Shown here one piece after another: positions 1-6,100 of a stretch of 7,029 nt of DNA. Position numbers and translations under genes: made by a program. Location of the stretch: contig DJOF01000007.1 in assembly GCA_002439585.1 (NCBI GenBank), positions 1 through 7,029 of the forward strand. Direction: 5' to 3'. Within the stretch, counting starts at the first letter, position 1; each line of letters starts with the position of its first letter. The stretch is from Bacteroidales bacterium UBA6445 (GTDB lineage: Bacteria > Bacteroidota > Bacteroidia > Bacteroidales > UBA932). Below the pieces are notes generated by a model that was not told the DNA's origin, made no database searches, and saw only the letters and a program-made list of their open reading frames with translations.

Positions 1-247
1 TTGGCTCTGCTCTCGCTTATCAAAAAGGTTCAGTTATTATTGTTTCACTGGATTGTCGAAATAGTTAACCTACAAATTATACCAAGACTATACGTCTCCA
101 TTCCATCGTATCTCCGTTCCATTGTAGTTTTTGTTAAGTTCTCCTTTTCCATTGGTCAAGTATGATAACGATTTCGACTGTAAATATACCCCCCCCTTCG
201 GAAAAAAACAAAACATTTATGAAAAAATATACATATATTTCCATCTT
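1..247. other. Left flank without a confident gene
   Basis: No convincing coding region is seen here. A 21-codon open frame runs from the left edge to a stop at 66-68 on the plus strand (ending VSLDCRNS). It could be the tail of a gene outside the window, but it is too short to identify. On the minus strand a 42-codon ATG frame (216 to 88) reads through the repeat cluster and matches nothing I recognise. A run of eight C lies at 189-196 beside AT-rich sequence. The stretch is best read as decayed intergenic DNA downstream of the broken XRE gene. Confidence 0.4.
95..154. repeat. Short direct-repeat cluster, 16-bp unit
   Basis: Two adjacent 16-bp units lie at 95-110 (TCTCCATTCCATCGTA) and 111-126 (TCTCCGTTCCATTGTA), matching at 14 of 16 positions. 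A third, looser copy of the core, TCTCC-N2-TTCCATTG, lies at 140-154 with one extra base. A 16-bp period is not a multiple of three, so this is not a protein repeat. The cluster could be a protein-binding site or a slippage product. No neighbouring intact gene explains it. Confidence 0.6.
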
Positions 248-490
248 TCACACTTTTATGTTTTTTGCTCTTTTAGGCGTTATGAGTTGTGCATCCTGCA
301 GTTTTCTTCCCAAGACATCATCTTTGGCTATATTCAGTATGTCCGTATCAAGCCCCAAAGCTATTTGTACACGAAAATAGTTTCCGAATGTGACTGATTC
401 GTTTCCTGCTACTATGTTCACTATTGTATTCTAGCCAAGTCCAGTACGTTCAGCCATCTCTTGTGAAGTTGACCTTCCCTAAGAATGGTT
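248..490 (-). pseudogene. Broken XRE-family (HipB-like antitoxin) regulator
   Basis: Read on the minus strand, the frame ending at the TGA at 250-248 gives TSQEMAERTGLG, then an amber codon (433-431), then NTIVNIVAGNESVTFGNY, FRVQIALGLDTDIL and finally LGRKLQDAQLITPKRAKN. The order is a lambda-repressor-like helix-turn-helix (helix 2 with QEMAERTG, a recognition helix ending in a VNIVAGN version of the usual NIE-x-G turn) followed by the basic LGRKLQD...PKRA tail common in Bacteroidales HipB-like proteins. Upstream, ILREGQL sits in a different frame from TSQEMAERTG, so there is also a net one-base indel, and no start codon or N-terminus is evident. Intact relatives are DNA-binding antitoxins or autoregulators, often paired with a HipA-type kinase toxin. 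None is visible on either side. The gene is dead as written unless the sequence has errors. The exact 5' limit is uncertain. Confidence 0.72.
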
Positions 491-533
491 GATGAAAAAG
501 TCTGGCGCAAGTGACTCAGATACACACAGAATT

Positions 534-565
534 TTTGAATAAATATCAAACAACATCTAAATTTG
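534..565 (+). promoter_or_regulatory. Bacteroidetes-type promoter of the lactonase gene
   Basis: TTTG at 534-537 is followed by a 20-bp spacer and a perfect TAnnTTTG (TAAATTTG) at 558-565. This matches the -33/-7 pattern used by the primary sigma factor of Bacteroides. The lactonase ATG is at 585, so transcription would begin about 571 and leave a leader of only about 14 nt. No Shine-Dalgarno sequence is seen, as is common in this phylum. Confidence 0.7.
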
Positions 566-584
566 CATCACTAAATCATCTGGC

Positions 585-1766
585 ATGAGATATAATACAA
601 CGGCATTTGCCATGACGGCAGCAGCGGTTCTCTTTGCTTGCTGTTCGCACAGTGAGATCAATCTGATAGTAGGCACATATACAGGAAGTGGAAGTGCTGG
701 GATATATAACTTCTGTTTCGACACACGCAAAGGTATGGTCATCGGCAACGAAGCCACAGACAGCGTATATATCCAGAACCCTTCCTATCTTGTCCCTGCA
801 CGTAACGGTGAAATGATCTATGCCGTGAGCGAGATGCCCGACAGCACAGCCTCTGTATATACTGTCGCCTTTGACAGGAAAGGAGGACAATTCAACATTA
901 TCTCTCGGCAGTTAACACAAGGAGAAGATCCCTGTTATGTAAGCACTGATGGCAACATTGCCCTGACTGCAAACTACAGCGGAGGCAGCATGAGCATATT
1001 CCCAGTATCTGAAGACGGTGAGATACTTCCTCTTGCAGGACTTGTAAACGGACACACCGGTGGGCCAGATAGCACAAGACAGGCAACCCCTCATATCCAC
1101 TGCGCTGCCCTCTCTCCTAACGGAAAATATGTATATGCCACAGACTTCAGTGCGGACAAGGTACTGCGTATAGATGCAAGTGCCCTGGAGGCCATTGCTT
1201 ACGCGCAACGCAACAATTCTTCCGGAAATAAAGGCAATGACGCTTCCAGAAGTAAAGCCTCAACTTACGGCTTGGATATCACTGAGATAAAGCTTCCAGA
1301 TGACTTCGGGCCGAGACACATTGTCATCACGAAGGACGGAAGCACAGCCTACGTCATTGGTGAACTTTCAGGTGCTGTATCTGTGATATGGTGCGACTCG
1401 GATAGGCCCGAAGTCGTACAGACAATCCAGGCCGACCCTGTACACGCAAGGGGAAGCGCGGACATCCGCCTCTCCCCTGACGAGCGATTCCTGTATGCCA
1501 GCAACCGACTCAGTAACGATGGGATTGCAATATTTGCAGTCGGAAAGGACAGAAAGCTCGAATATAGGGGTTACACAGAGACAGGACGTCACCCGCGCAA
1601 TTTCAGAATCACACCTGACGGAAAATATCTTCTTGTTGCATGCCGTGACGATGACTCAATACAGATCTATTCGAGAGACAGCAAGACAGGCCTGCTCCAT
1701 GATACAGGCGGTAGAATTCATGTAAGCCGCCCTGTCTGCATCGAATTCATTCCCAAAGTAAAGTAA
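585..1766 (+). CDS. Exported lactonase-family beta-propeller lipoprotein
   Basis: This 393-residue protein belongs to the lactonase family (6-phosphogluconolactonase/YbhE type, seven-bladed beta-propeller), at the family's usual size. Blade motifs appear in order: GTYTGSGSAGIY (30-41), NPSYLVPARNGEMIYAVSE (65-83), EDPCYVSTDGNIALTANYSGG (114-134), TPHIHCAALSPNGKYVYATD (168-187), GPRHIVITKDGSTAYVIGEL (242-261), SADIRLSPDERFLYASNR (291-308) and HPRNFRITPDGKYLLVACR (336-354). The His/Arg-rich PHIH, PRH and HPRNF signatures are typical of the family. Residues 1-19 form a short hydrophobic leader ending LFAC-C, a plausible lipobox with Cys19 lipidated. A periplasmic or outer-membrane location argues against the cytosolic pentose-phosphate reaction. 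An extracytoplasmic sugar lactone, or another substrate, is more likely but unproven. A Ser/Asn-rich insertion at about 207-226 lies between blades. The start at 585 suits both the leader and the promoter spacing. Confidence 0.85.
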   Translation: MRYNTTAFAMTAAAVLFACCSHSEINLIVGTYTGSGSAGIYNFCFDTRKGMVIGNEATDSVYIQNPSYLVPARNGEMIYAVSEMPDSTASVYTVAFDRKGGQFNIISRQLTQGEDPCYVSTDGNIALTANYSGGSMSIFPVSEDGEILPLAGLVNGHTGGPDSTRQATPHIHCAALSPNGKYVYATDFSADKVLRIDASALEAIAYAQRNNSSGNKGNDASRSKASTYGLDITEIKLPDDFGPRHIVITKDGSTAYVIGELSGAVSVIWCDSDRPEVVQTIQADPVHARGSADIRLSPDERFLYASNRLSNDGIAIFAVGKDRKLEYRGYTETGRHPRNFRITPDGKYLLVACRDDDSIQIYSRDSKTGLLHDTGGRIHVSRPVCIEFIPKVK

Positions 1767-1858
1767 CCGGGATGTCATGCCCCTTTTATATTCAGCAATA
1801 TGGCTTTGGCAAATAACGACAGGTAAACATTATGGACTAAAGATCCTATGACAGTCCA
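1767..1858. other. Gap with weak hairpins, no clear terminator
   Basis: Just after the lactonase stop, GGGAT-GTC-ATGCCC can fold weakly and is followed by CTTTT. A second small stem, ATATT-CAGC-AATAT, follows. Either might slow transcription, but neither is a convincing intrinsic terminator. No promoter matching TTTG-N19-21-TAnnTTTG is seen before the HTCS remnant. Confidence 0.3.
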
Positions 1859-2026
1859 ATGAGAGAAACAAAATCATATACTGTTAACATATTTGTCGCA
1901 GTATCAGCAATATGCCTATTCATGGGCCGGTATTTGGCTGCATCTCCGGCATATTACAGCCTCACCAGTTCAGACGGCCTATCCTACAGCAGCATAACCT
2001 GTATTACAAAGGATTCCGCATCATGA
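1859..2026 (+). pseudogene. 5' remnant of a hybrid two-component (HTCS) sensor gene
   Basis: A 55-codon frame starts ATG AGA GAA at 1859. It encodes a signal-anchor-like segment (about residues 9-28, NIFVAVSAICLFMGRYLAA) followed by YYSLTSSDGLSYSSITCI and TKDSAS, then TGA. The pattern 'Y..LT..DGLS..SITCI.KDS' is the start of the first periplasmic propeller repeat of Bacteroidetes HTCS sensors. In intact genes it is followed by GFIWIGT-type repeats, a Y_Y_Y domain, a histidine kinase, a receiver and an AraC domain, about 1300 residues in all. Here more than 95 percent is missing. In another frame, NAPEEFTYFKINI ends at a TAA at 2068-2070. It could be a scrap of the C-terminal AraC domain left by an internal deletion, but it is too short to prove. 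HTCS genes normally control neighbouring glycan-utilisation genes, so the intact gene may once have regulated the sulfatase. As written, it makes no sensor. Confidence 0.7.
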
Positions 2027-2081
2027 GGAATGCTCCTGAAGAATTTACATATTTCAAGATTAATATATAATCTCATTCATA

Positions 2082-3425
2082 ATGAACAGAAAAGCTATAC
2101 CGGCTTCGGCCATGTGCCTATTGGGGCTTTCCGCCTACGCTCAGAAGACCGACAGACCTAACGTTATCATTATCTACACCGATGACCAGGGCACGCTCGA
2201 TGCTGGGTGCTACGGTGCATCAGACCTATATACGCCCAATATCGACTCACTTGCAAAAGATGGGGTAAGGTTTTCCCAATTCTATGGTGCCCCAGTAAGT
2301 TCGGCCTCAAGGGCAAGCCTTATGACTGGACAGTACACACGACACGCAGGTCTCGCTGACAATGCCGGTTATACCGGACTTCCGCTCGGGAAGGAGACAA
2401 TTGCCGAAAGAATGCATGATAGCGGATACCAGACCGCCTGCATAGGCAAATGGCATCTCGGATCCTTGCCTGAATACGCTCCGAACTCACGTGGGTTCGA
2501 CTATTTCTGGGGCTTTCTCGGAGGGTGCATAGACAGCTATTCGCATTTCTTCTACTGGGACGGGCCCAACAAGCATGACCTGTGGGAGAACCGACGCGAG
2601 ATCTACAGGCCGGGGAGATTCTTCGCTGGAGAGACATTGGACAGGGTAAGGGATTTCATCTCCGACACAGACAAGGATAAGCCATTCTTCCTGTACTGGG
2701 CAGTCAATATCCCCCACTATCCACTACAGCCCAAGGAGAAATGGCTTGAGTACTACCATGACCTGCCTTCTCCGAGACGGATGTACGCGGCATTTCTGTC
2801 CACATTTGACGAATATCTGGGCGAACTGCGGACTTTCCTTCGTGCTTCAGGGCTTGAGGAAGACACAATCATAATCTTCCAGTCGGATAACGGGCACAGT
2901 ACCGAGATCCGTACCTTCGGAAGCGGAGGTTATTGCGGAGACTACAGAGGAGCTAAATTCTCGCTCTTTGAGGGTGGAATCAGAGTCCCTGCAATAATCT
3001 CATGGAAAGGACATTTCCCCGAGAATGAGACTCGAGATGGAATGGCTATGAACGTTGACTGGTTCCCCACTCTTGTTGAACTTTGCCAACTTAAGACAAA
3101 AGGCATGGACGTAGACGGCAAGAGCCTTGTGCCTATGATAATGGACGGAGCAACCCCTTCTCCTCACGAGGTCCTGCATTTTGACTATGGAAAACAGTGG
3201 GCCGTCAGATACGGGGACTGGAAGCTGCTCAACAACGTCATAGATGTGCATCCTAACGACAAGAACAAGACCATAGACGGCCTTTACCTTACGAACCTTA
3301 TGATGGACAGTACTGAGAAGACCGACTATAGCAAGGATTATCCTGAAGTAGTCGAGAAGCTTCTGAAGATACGCCATGAATATGAAGCGTCAACCCCTGT
3401 CGCATCGCACCAAGGCCGCAACTGA
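2082..3425 (+). CDS. Secreted S1-type sulfatase, serine-type active site
   Basis: A 447-residue arylsulfatase-family hydrolase, expected to remove sulfate esters from glycans in the periplasm or at the cell surface. Residues 1-20 form a signal peptide ending AYA before Gln21. Metal-site and catalytic landmarks are all present: Asp34-Asp35 in YTDDQG, the formylglycine motif S73-S-A-S-R77 followed by ASLMTGQYTRH, Lys123 and His125 in GKWHLG, His212 in NIPHYPL, Asp269-Asn270 in QSDNGHS, and Lys292 in RGAKFSLFEGGIR. The nucleophile codon is Ser and the proline of the usual C/S-x-P-S-R is Ala. Both are accepted in anaerobic bacteria, where a radical-SAM maturase (anSME, not in this window) oxidises Ser to formylglycine. 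The length is near the family norm and the C-terminal subdomain is complete. The substrate cannot be read from the sequence. The gene sits 55 bp after the HTCS stub and no clear promoter is seen in between. Confidence 0.93.
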   Translation: MNRKAIPASAMCLLGLSAYAQKTDRPNVIIIYTDDQGTLDAGCYGASDLYTPNIDSLAKDGVRFSQFYGAPVSSASRASLMTGQYTRHAGLADNAGYTGLPLGKETIAERMHDSGYQTACIGKWHLGSLPEYAPNSRGFDYFWGFLGGCIDSYSHFFYWDGPNKHDLWENRREIYRPGRFFAGETLDRVRDFISDTDKDKPFFLYWAVNIPHYPLQPKEKWLEYYHDLPSPRRMYAAFLSTFDEYLGELRTFLRASGLEEDTIIIFQSDNGHSTEIRTFGSGGYCGDYRGAKFSLFEGGIRVPAIISWKGHFPENETRDGMAMNVDWFPTLVELCQLKTKGMDVDGKSLVPMIMDGATPSPHEVLHFDYGKQWAVRYGDWKLLNNVIDVHPNDKNKTIDGLYLTNLMMDSTEKTDYSKDYPEVVEKLLKIRHEYEASTPVASHQGRN

Positions 3426-3454
3426 TCCACTTCATACAAGCTATACTAAGACTT

Positions 3455-3492
3455 CCCCGTCACAGAGGGTGCCAAGACCTCTACTGATGGGG
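3455..3492. terminator. Strong hairpin after the sulfatase gene
   Basis: CCCC-G-TCA-c-AGAGG (3455-3468) can pair with CCTCT-ac-TGA-T-GGGG (3478-3492) around the 9-nt loop at 3469-3477. This gives about 13 base pairs, one a G-T wobble, with a small internal loop. It starts 29 nt after the sulfatase stop. The following bases are AT-rich but not a true T-run, so termination is likely but not classical. It could also serve the opposite strand. Confidence 0.55.
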
Positions 3493-3500
3493 AATAATTG

Positions 3501-3508
3501 TATATTTG
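3501..3508 (+). promoter_or_regulatory. Isolated TAnnTTTG element (TATATTTG)
   Basis: A perfect -7-like element, TATATTTG, followed by CA as often seen in Bacteroidetes promoters, lies eight bases after the hairpin. No TTTG or TTG is seen at the right distance upstream, and the next credible gene begins almost 190 bases downstream. It may give a long leader to the AraC-type gene, belong to a lost gene, or be chance. Confidence 0.25.
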
Positions 3509-3515
3509 CAACTCT

Positions 3516-3638
3516 TCACTTATGGTCTTTTCCGGCTATTTTCATCTTTGTCATCAGCTCAGTACATCCTCCAGCACATTTCTTCTTCCAAAGTCGAAAC
3601 CACCTCAAGAAATCTTCAGAATAAAATTCGGAAATCAT
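3516..3638 (-). CDS. Possible 40-residue small protein, unrecognised
   Basis: On the minus strand an ATG at 3638-3636 opens a 40-codon frame ending in TGA at 3518-3516. It would encode a small basic, aromatic protein with FLRWFRLWKKKCAGGC near its centre: an amphipathic Trp/Lys/Arg-rich stretch and a Cys-x-x-x-Cys pair. I do not recognise a family. It is divergent from the AraC-type gene, and the strong hairpin lies 24 bases beyond its stop, where a terminator could be. There is no consensus promoter or ribosome-binding site. A chance frame in intergenic DNA is about as likely. Confidence 0.22.
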   Translation of the reverse strand: MISEFYSEDFLRWFRLWKKKCAGGCTELMTKMKIAGKDHK

Positions 3639-3665
3639 TTCAAAACAACTTCTTCGTATTTTCGT

Positions 3666-3673
3666 TAATTTTG
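3666..3673 (+). promoter_or_regulatory. Probable -7 element of the AraC-type gene
   Basis: TAATTTTG fits TAnnTTTG and lies 25 bp before the ATG at 3699, a normal distance for Bacteroidetes. No -33 TTTG is seen at 19-21 bp upstream. This could mean a weak promoter or one that depends on an activator. Confidence 0.45.
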
Positions 3674-3698
3674 CATTCAACATAGTCGCATAATAAAC

Positions 3699-4832
3699 AT
3701 GGAATCATCCATATACAGTTATTCACTTTGTATTGCACTGCCGTTGATGTTGTTCTTCAGCTTTTATTTTTTGTTGGCACCAACTCCGAATAAAGCTATT
3801 TTCAATAATTATCGGCGCTCCAGACGGATTATGGGTGTAGCCATACTGCTACTTGCGGCTAACTATTCAGTACATTTCTTTTGGGGAATCAGGTTCAAAG
3901 ATGCCAATTTCGCTATTCTGATGAACCTATCCACTTATTTCCTGTGCTATTGGCTGTTCAGTTCGGCCCTCACCACTCTGCTCAACCGCTTCTATATCAC
4001 CAAACGTCGGTTACTGACGCATATCTGCCTATGGATACTATTTTCCATCCTTTCCGCCGTCGTTCTGCTGACGTTACCCGAGGGCGGACTACAGACAACC
4101 GCGATGTTTGTCTTGGCGGCATGGTTGATTATCTACGGGCTGTTCCTTACACGCAGGCTTCTGCGGACCTATCACGAGGTCATCCGCGTTTTCGATGACA
4201 CCCATGCGGACGATATCGGAGCCTATATCAAATGGCTCTCCATCTTCACCTACTGGGCTGTCATATTCGGAGTGGGATGCGGCCTGCTTACTTTCTTGCC
4301 TGATAAATACGTCTATATCTGGATTCTGTCTTCAGTACCGTTCTACATTTATCTTTTCCTTTGCTATATGAACTATCTACTGTTTTACGAACAAGTGGAA
4401 AATGCAGTGGAAGATGGAATGACTTCTGAAGAGGATAACCTTCTATATGATACCTCAAACCAGGAACAGACACACAGGCAAGAGACTCCTTTTTTTTATG
4501 CGGAAATAGCAGGGAAAATCAAAGATTGGATTGAGTCCGAAGGTTATATTCAATCTGGCCTCACAATAAAGGAACTTTCAAATGTGCTTCATACCAACCG
4601 CACCTATCTGTCAGAATATATCAAAACAACGTATAGGACATCGTTCCGCGATTGGATTTGTGGTCTCCGCATCAATTATGCGAAACACTTGCTTACGCAA
4701 TATCCGAGTCTGACGGTTGCTGACATTTCTGAAAAATCCGGCTTTCTGTCTTCAAGCCATTTCATCAAGCAGTTCAAAGAAAATATGGGCTGCACCCCCG
4801 TAAAATGGAGGAAAGCAGTAGCGAGATTATAG
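3699..4832 (+). CDS. Membrane-integral AraC-family transcriptional regulator
   Basis: A 377-residue protein with two halves. The N-terminal half has about seven hydrophobic helices (roughly residues 8-27, 44-64, 70-94, 106-126, 133-150, 179-200 and 204-229). After an acidic, Gln-rich linker (about 231-262) comes a complete AraC-type double helix-turn-helix. The first helix-turn-helix lies around 288-309 (LTIKELSNVLHTNRTYLSEY) and the second around 338-361 (ADISEKSGFLSSSHFIKQFK). The terminal MGCTPVKWR matches the family's 'G.TP..WR' ending. Seven helices would place the DNA-binding end in the cytoplasm, giving a one-component membrane sensor-regulator with no kinase. Such proteins often precede DUF3575/DUF5119 fimbria-like loci in Bacteroidales, and the DUF3575 gene follows here after 194 bp. 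Regulation of that block through the repeat array at 4849-4903 is inferred from position. The ligand is unknown. Confidence 0.88.
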   Translation: MESSIYSYSLCIALPLMLFFSFYFLLAPTPNKAIFNNYRRSRRIMGVAILLLAANYSVHFFWGIRFKDANFAILMNLSTYFLCYWLFSSALTTLLNRFYITKRRLLTHICLWILFSILSAVVLLTLPEGGLQTTAMFVLAAWLIIYGLFLTRRLLRTYHEVIRVFDDTHADDIGAYIKWLSIFTYWAVIFGVGCGLLTFLPDKYVYIWILSSVPFYIYLFLCYMNYLLFYEQVENAVEDGMTSEEDNLLYDTSNQEQTHRQETPFFYAEIAGKIKDWIESEGYIQSGLTIKELSNVLHTNRTYLSEYIKTTYRTSFRDWICGLRINYAKHLLTQYPSLTVADISEKSGFLSSSHFIKQFKENMGCTPVKWRKAVARL

Positions 4833-4848
4833 ATGCGTTGTGGTCAGC

Positions 4849-4903
4849 AAAATAGCCTAAACGACAGAAAATAGTCTAAATCACAATACTAAAATAGTCT
4901 AAA
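4849..4903 (+). promoter_or_regulatory. Three direct repeats, possible AraC-type operator
   Basis: The 13-mer AAAATAGYCTAAA occurs at 4849-4861 (with C at the variable base), 4868-4880 and 4891-4903 (with T). Each copy is followed within five bases by CGAC, TCAC or GCAC. Start-to-start distances are 19 and 23 bp, close to two helical turns, so all copies could face one side of the helix. AraC-family proteins usually bind direct repeats. The array lies between the regulator gene and the gene it probably controls, and it starts 17 bp past the regulator's stop codon. Confidence 0.6.
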
Positions 4904-4978
4904 GCACAAAGATGTACGATTCTGACAATTGAGCCAAAATTAATAGTTACGAATCGGTCTGAAATAAAATCTTTTCGC

Positions 4979-4986
4979 TTATTTTG
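4979..4986 (+). promoter_or_regulatory. Weak -7-like element before the DUF3575 gene
   Basis: TTATTTTG differs from TAnnTTTG at one base and lies 40 bp before the ATG at 5027. No -33 TTTG is found at the proper spacing. A weak core promoter would suit activation from the repeat array about 75 bp upstream. The assignment is tentative. Confidence 0.3.
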
Positions 4987-5026
4987 ATGCTGAGATTCCA
5001 AATTGGAAATAAAAAAGCATATAAGA

Positions 5027-6097
5027 ATGAGCAAAAAAATTCTATTCACTATCTTGTTTTTGTGGCTGCAATCGGCGATGTTTTCTGCTTTTGCGCAGCA
5101 GAAAATAGACACAGTATATACTTTCCGATTTGTGCCGCAGAAGGATATATTCTATGTACCATGGAATGGTAATGACACAGAGCTTGACCGTCTGTTAGCG
5201 TGCATTGAAAGCAACAAAGCGGACATTCTTAACGGCAAACTGCCGCTTCTGGTTGACGGCTACTGCAATTCGAAGGACATCGATACCGAGAACCTTGCTA
5301 TGGCGAAGATTCGTTCCAATCGTGTGAAATCAGAGTTGATCACACGGAAAGGACTGAGTGAACACAACTTCATCACCCACAATCATGCCTCAGAGGGTGA
5401 TTTTGTCATCGTACGCATGACGATACCAGCCAAAGAAACGGCAGTAACAGAACCGGAAACCCGACGCAAGGCTGAAGCGGAAGCACAATGTAAGGCTGAA
5501 GCGGGAACACAATGCAAGGCTGAAGCCGAATGCTTAGAAGCAGAGGATCGAGCCGAACAGGAACGGCAAAATATCATCGTTACCGATACTTCACCGGAAA
5601 CCAAAATCCCAACCGACTATCATTTATCACTGCGCGCCAACCTGCTGCGTTGGGTAGCCCTCACGCCCGACTTTGGCGTCCAGTGGCGCATCAGCCCGTC
5701 ATGGGGAATATCCGTGAGCGGATCGTGGACTTCATGGTCGTGGAATGACAAAGACAGAAGATACGCCCTATGGGAAGTGACACCGGAACTCCGATATTAT
5801 ATTGGCAAAGAGAAGTGCGGCTACTTCGGTGCTATGTTCAAGACGGGACAGTTCAATTACAAGTTCTCCGCATCAGGCAAGCAGGGCGAGGTGATTGGTG
5901 GAGGACTAACTGGCGGTTATATGCTTAAGCTAAACAATGCCCTCTCGCTCGATTTCTCAGTGGGCATAGGGGGTCTCTATACCGATTATGAAAAGTACAT
6001 GGTCATCGACAATGTGCGCGTGCATCGTGGAAGCGAATACAAGAATTATTGGGGCATAAACCACCTTGGTGTATCACTCATATGGAACATATTTTAA
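5027..6097 (+). CDS. OmpA-like plus DUF3575 outer-membrane protein
   Basis: A 356-residue exported protein. The ATG at 5027 is preferred over an upstream in-frame TTG at 5003 because it gives a clean signal peptide, MSKKILFTILFLW to AFA-Q (cleavage about residue 23). Residues about 28-135 resemble an OmpA C-terminal domain: LVDGYCNS (75-82), then N89-xx-M-A-xx-R96-S-xx-V-xxx-L104. Residues about 137-185 are a charged Ala/Glu-rich linker containing 8-residue repeats (KAEAEAQC, KAEAGTQC, KAEAEC). Residues about 197-356 are a DUF3575 domain with barrel-like alternating strands, starting HLSLRANLLRWVALTPDFGV and ending GVSLIWNIF with a terminal Phe, as in outer-membrane barrels. The protein probably links cell wall and outer membrane in a fimbria-like assembly locus, but the exact role is unknown. 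It is followed 17 bp later by the DUF5119 gene, a likely operon. Confidence 0.85.
   Translation: MSKKILFTILFLWLQSAMFSAFAQQKIDTVYTFRFVPQKDIFYVPWNGNDTELDRLLACIESNKADILNGKLPLLVDGYCNSKDIDTENLAMAKIRSNRVKSELITRKGLSEHNFITHNHASEGDFVIVRMTIPAKETAVTEPETRRKAEAEAQCKAEAGTQCKAEAECLEAEDRAEQERQNIIVTDTSPETKIPTDYHLSLRANLLRWVALTPDFGVQWRISPSWGISVSGSWTSWSWNDKDRRYALWEVTPELRYYIGKEKCGYFGAMFKTGQFNYKFSASGKQGEVIGGGLTGGYMLKLNNALSLDFSVGIGGLYTDYEKYMVIDNVRVHRGSEYKNYWGINHLGVSLIWNIF
5468..5533 (+). repeat. 24-bp in-frame tandem repeat, 2.75 copies
   Basis: Units begin at 5468, 5492 and 5516 with AAGGCTGAAGC. The first two are full 24-mers differing at three positions, and the third is 18 bp. They encode KAEAEAQC, KAEAGTQC and KAEAEC in the linker of the OmpA/DUF3575 protein. 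Because the unit is a multiple of three, copy number could change by slippage without breaking the frame. Each unit adds one cysteine (residues 155, 163 and 169). Confidence 0.85.
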
Positions 6098-6100
6098 ATA

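Noticed and set aside
3..68. Open frame from the left edge ending VSLDCRNS
   Set aside because: Only 21 codons are visible and nothing identifies them. Noted in the left-flank entry but not called a gene.
189..196. C8 tract as a phase-variation switch
   Set aside because: It lies outside any credible gene or promoter, so length changes would switch nothing visible.
88..216. Minus-strand 42-codon ATG frame crossing the repeat cluster
   Set aside because: No family likeness, no promoter, and it runs through the eight-base homopolymer and the 16-bp repeats. The NG-rich peptide pattern is a by-product of the repeats.
131..397. Plus-strand frames opposite the broken XRE gene
   Set aside because: Composition is low-complexity and Phe/Tyr-rich with no domain. 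The minus-strand reading gives a recognisable helix-turn-helix instead.
3376..3624. Plus-strand frame overlapping the sulfatase end
   Set aside because: It begins inside the sulfatase in another frame, has no domain and reads through the terminator-like hairpin.
4849..4903. Triple repeat as a CRISPR array or plasmid iterons
   Set aside because: The units are only 13 bp with 6-10 bp spacers and no cas or rep gene is near. An operator fits the position better.
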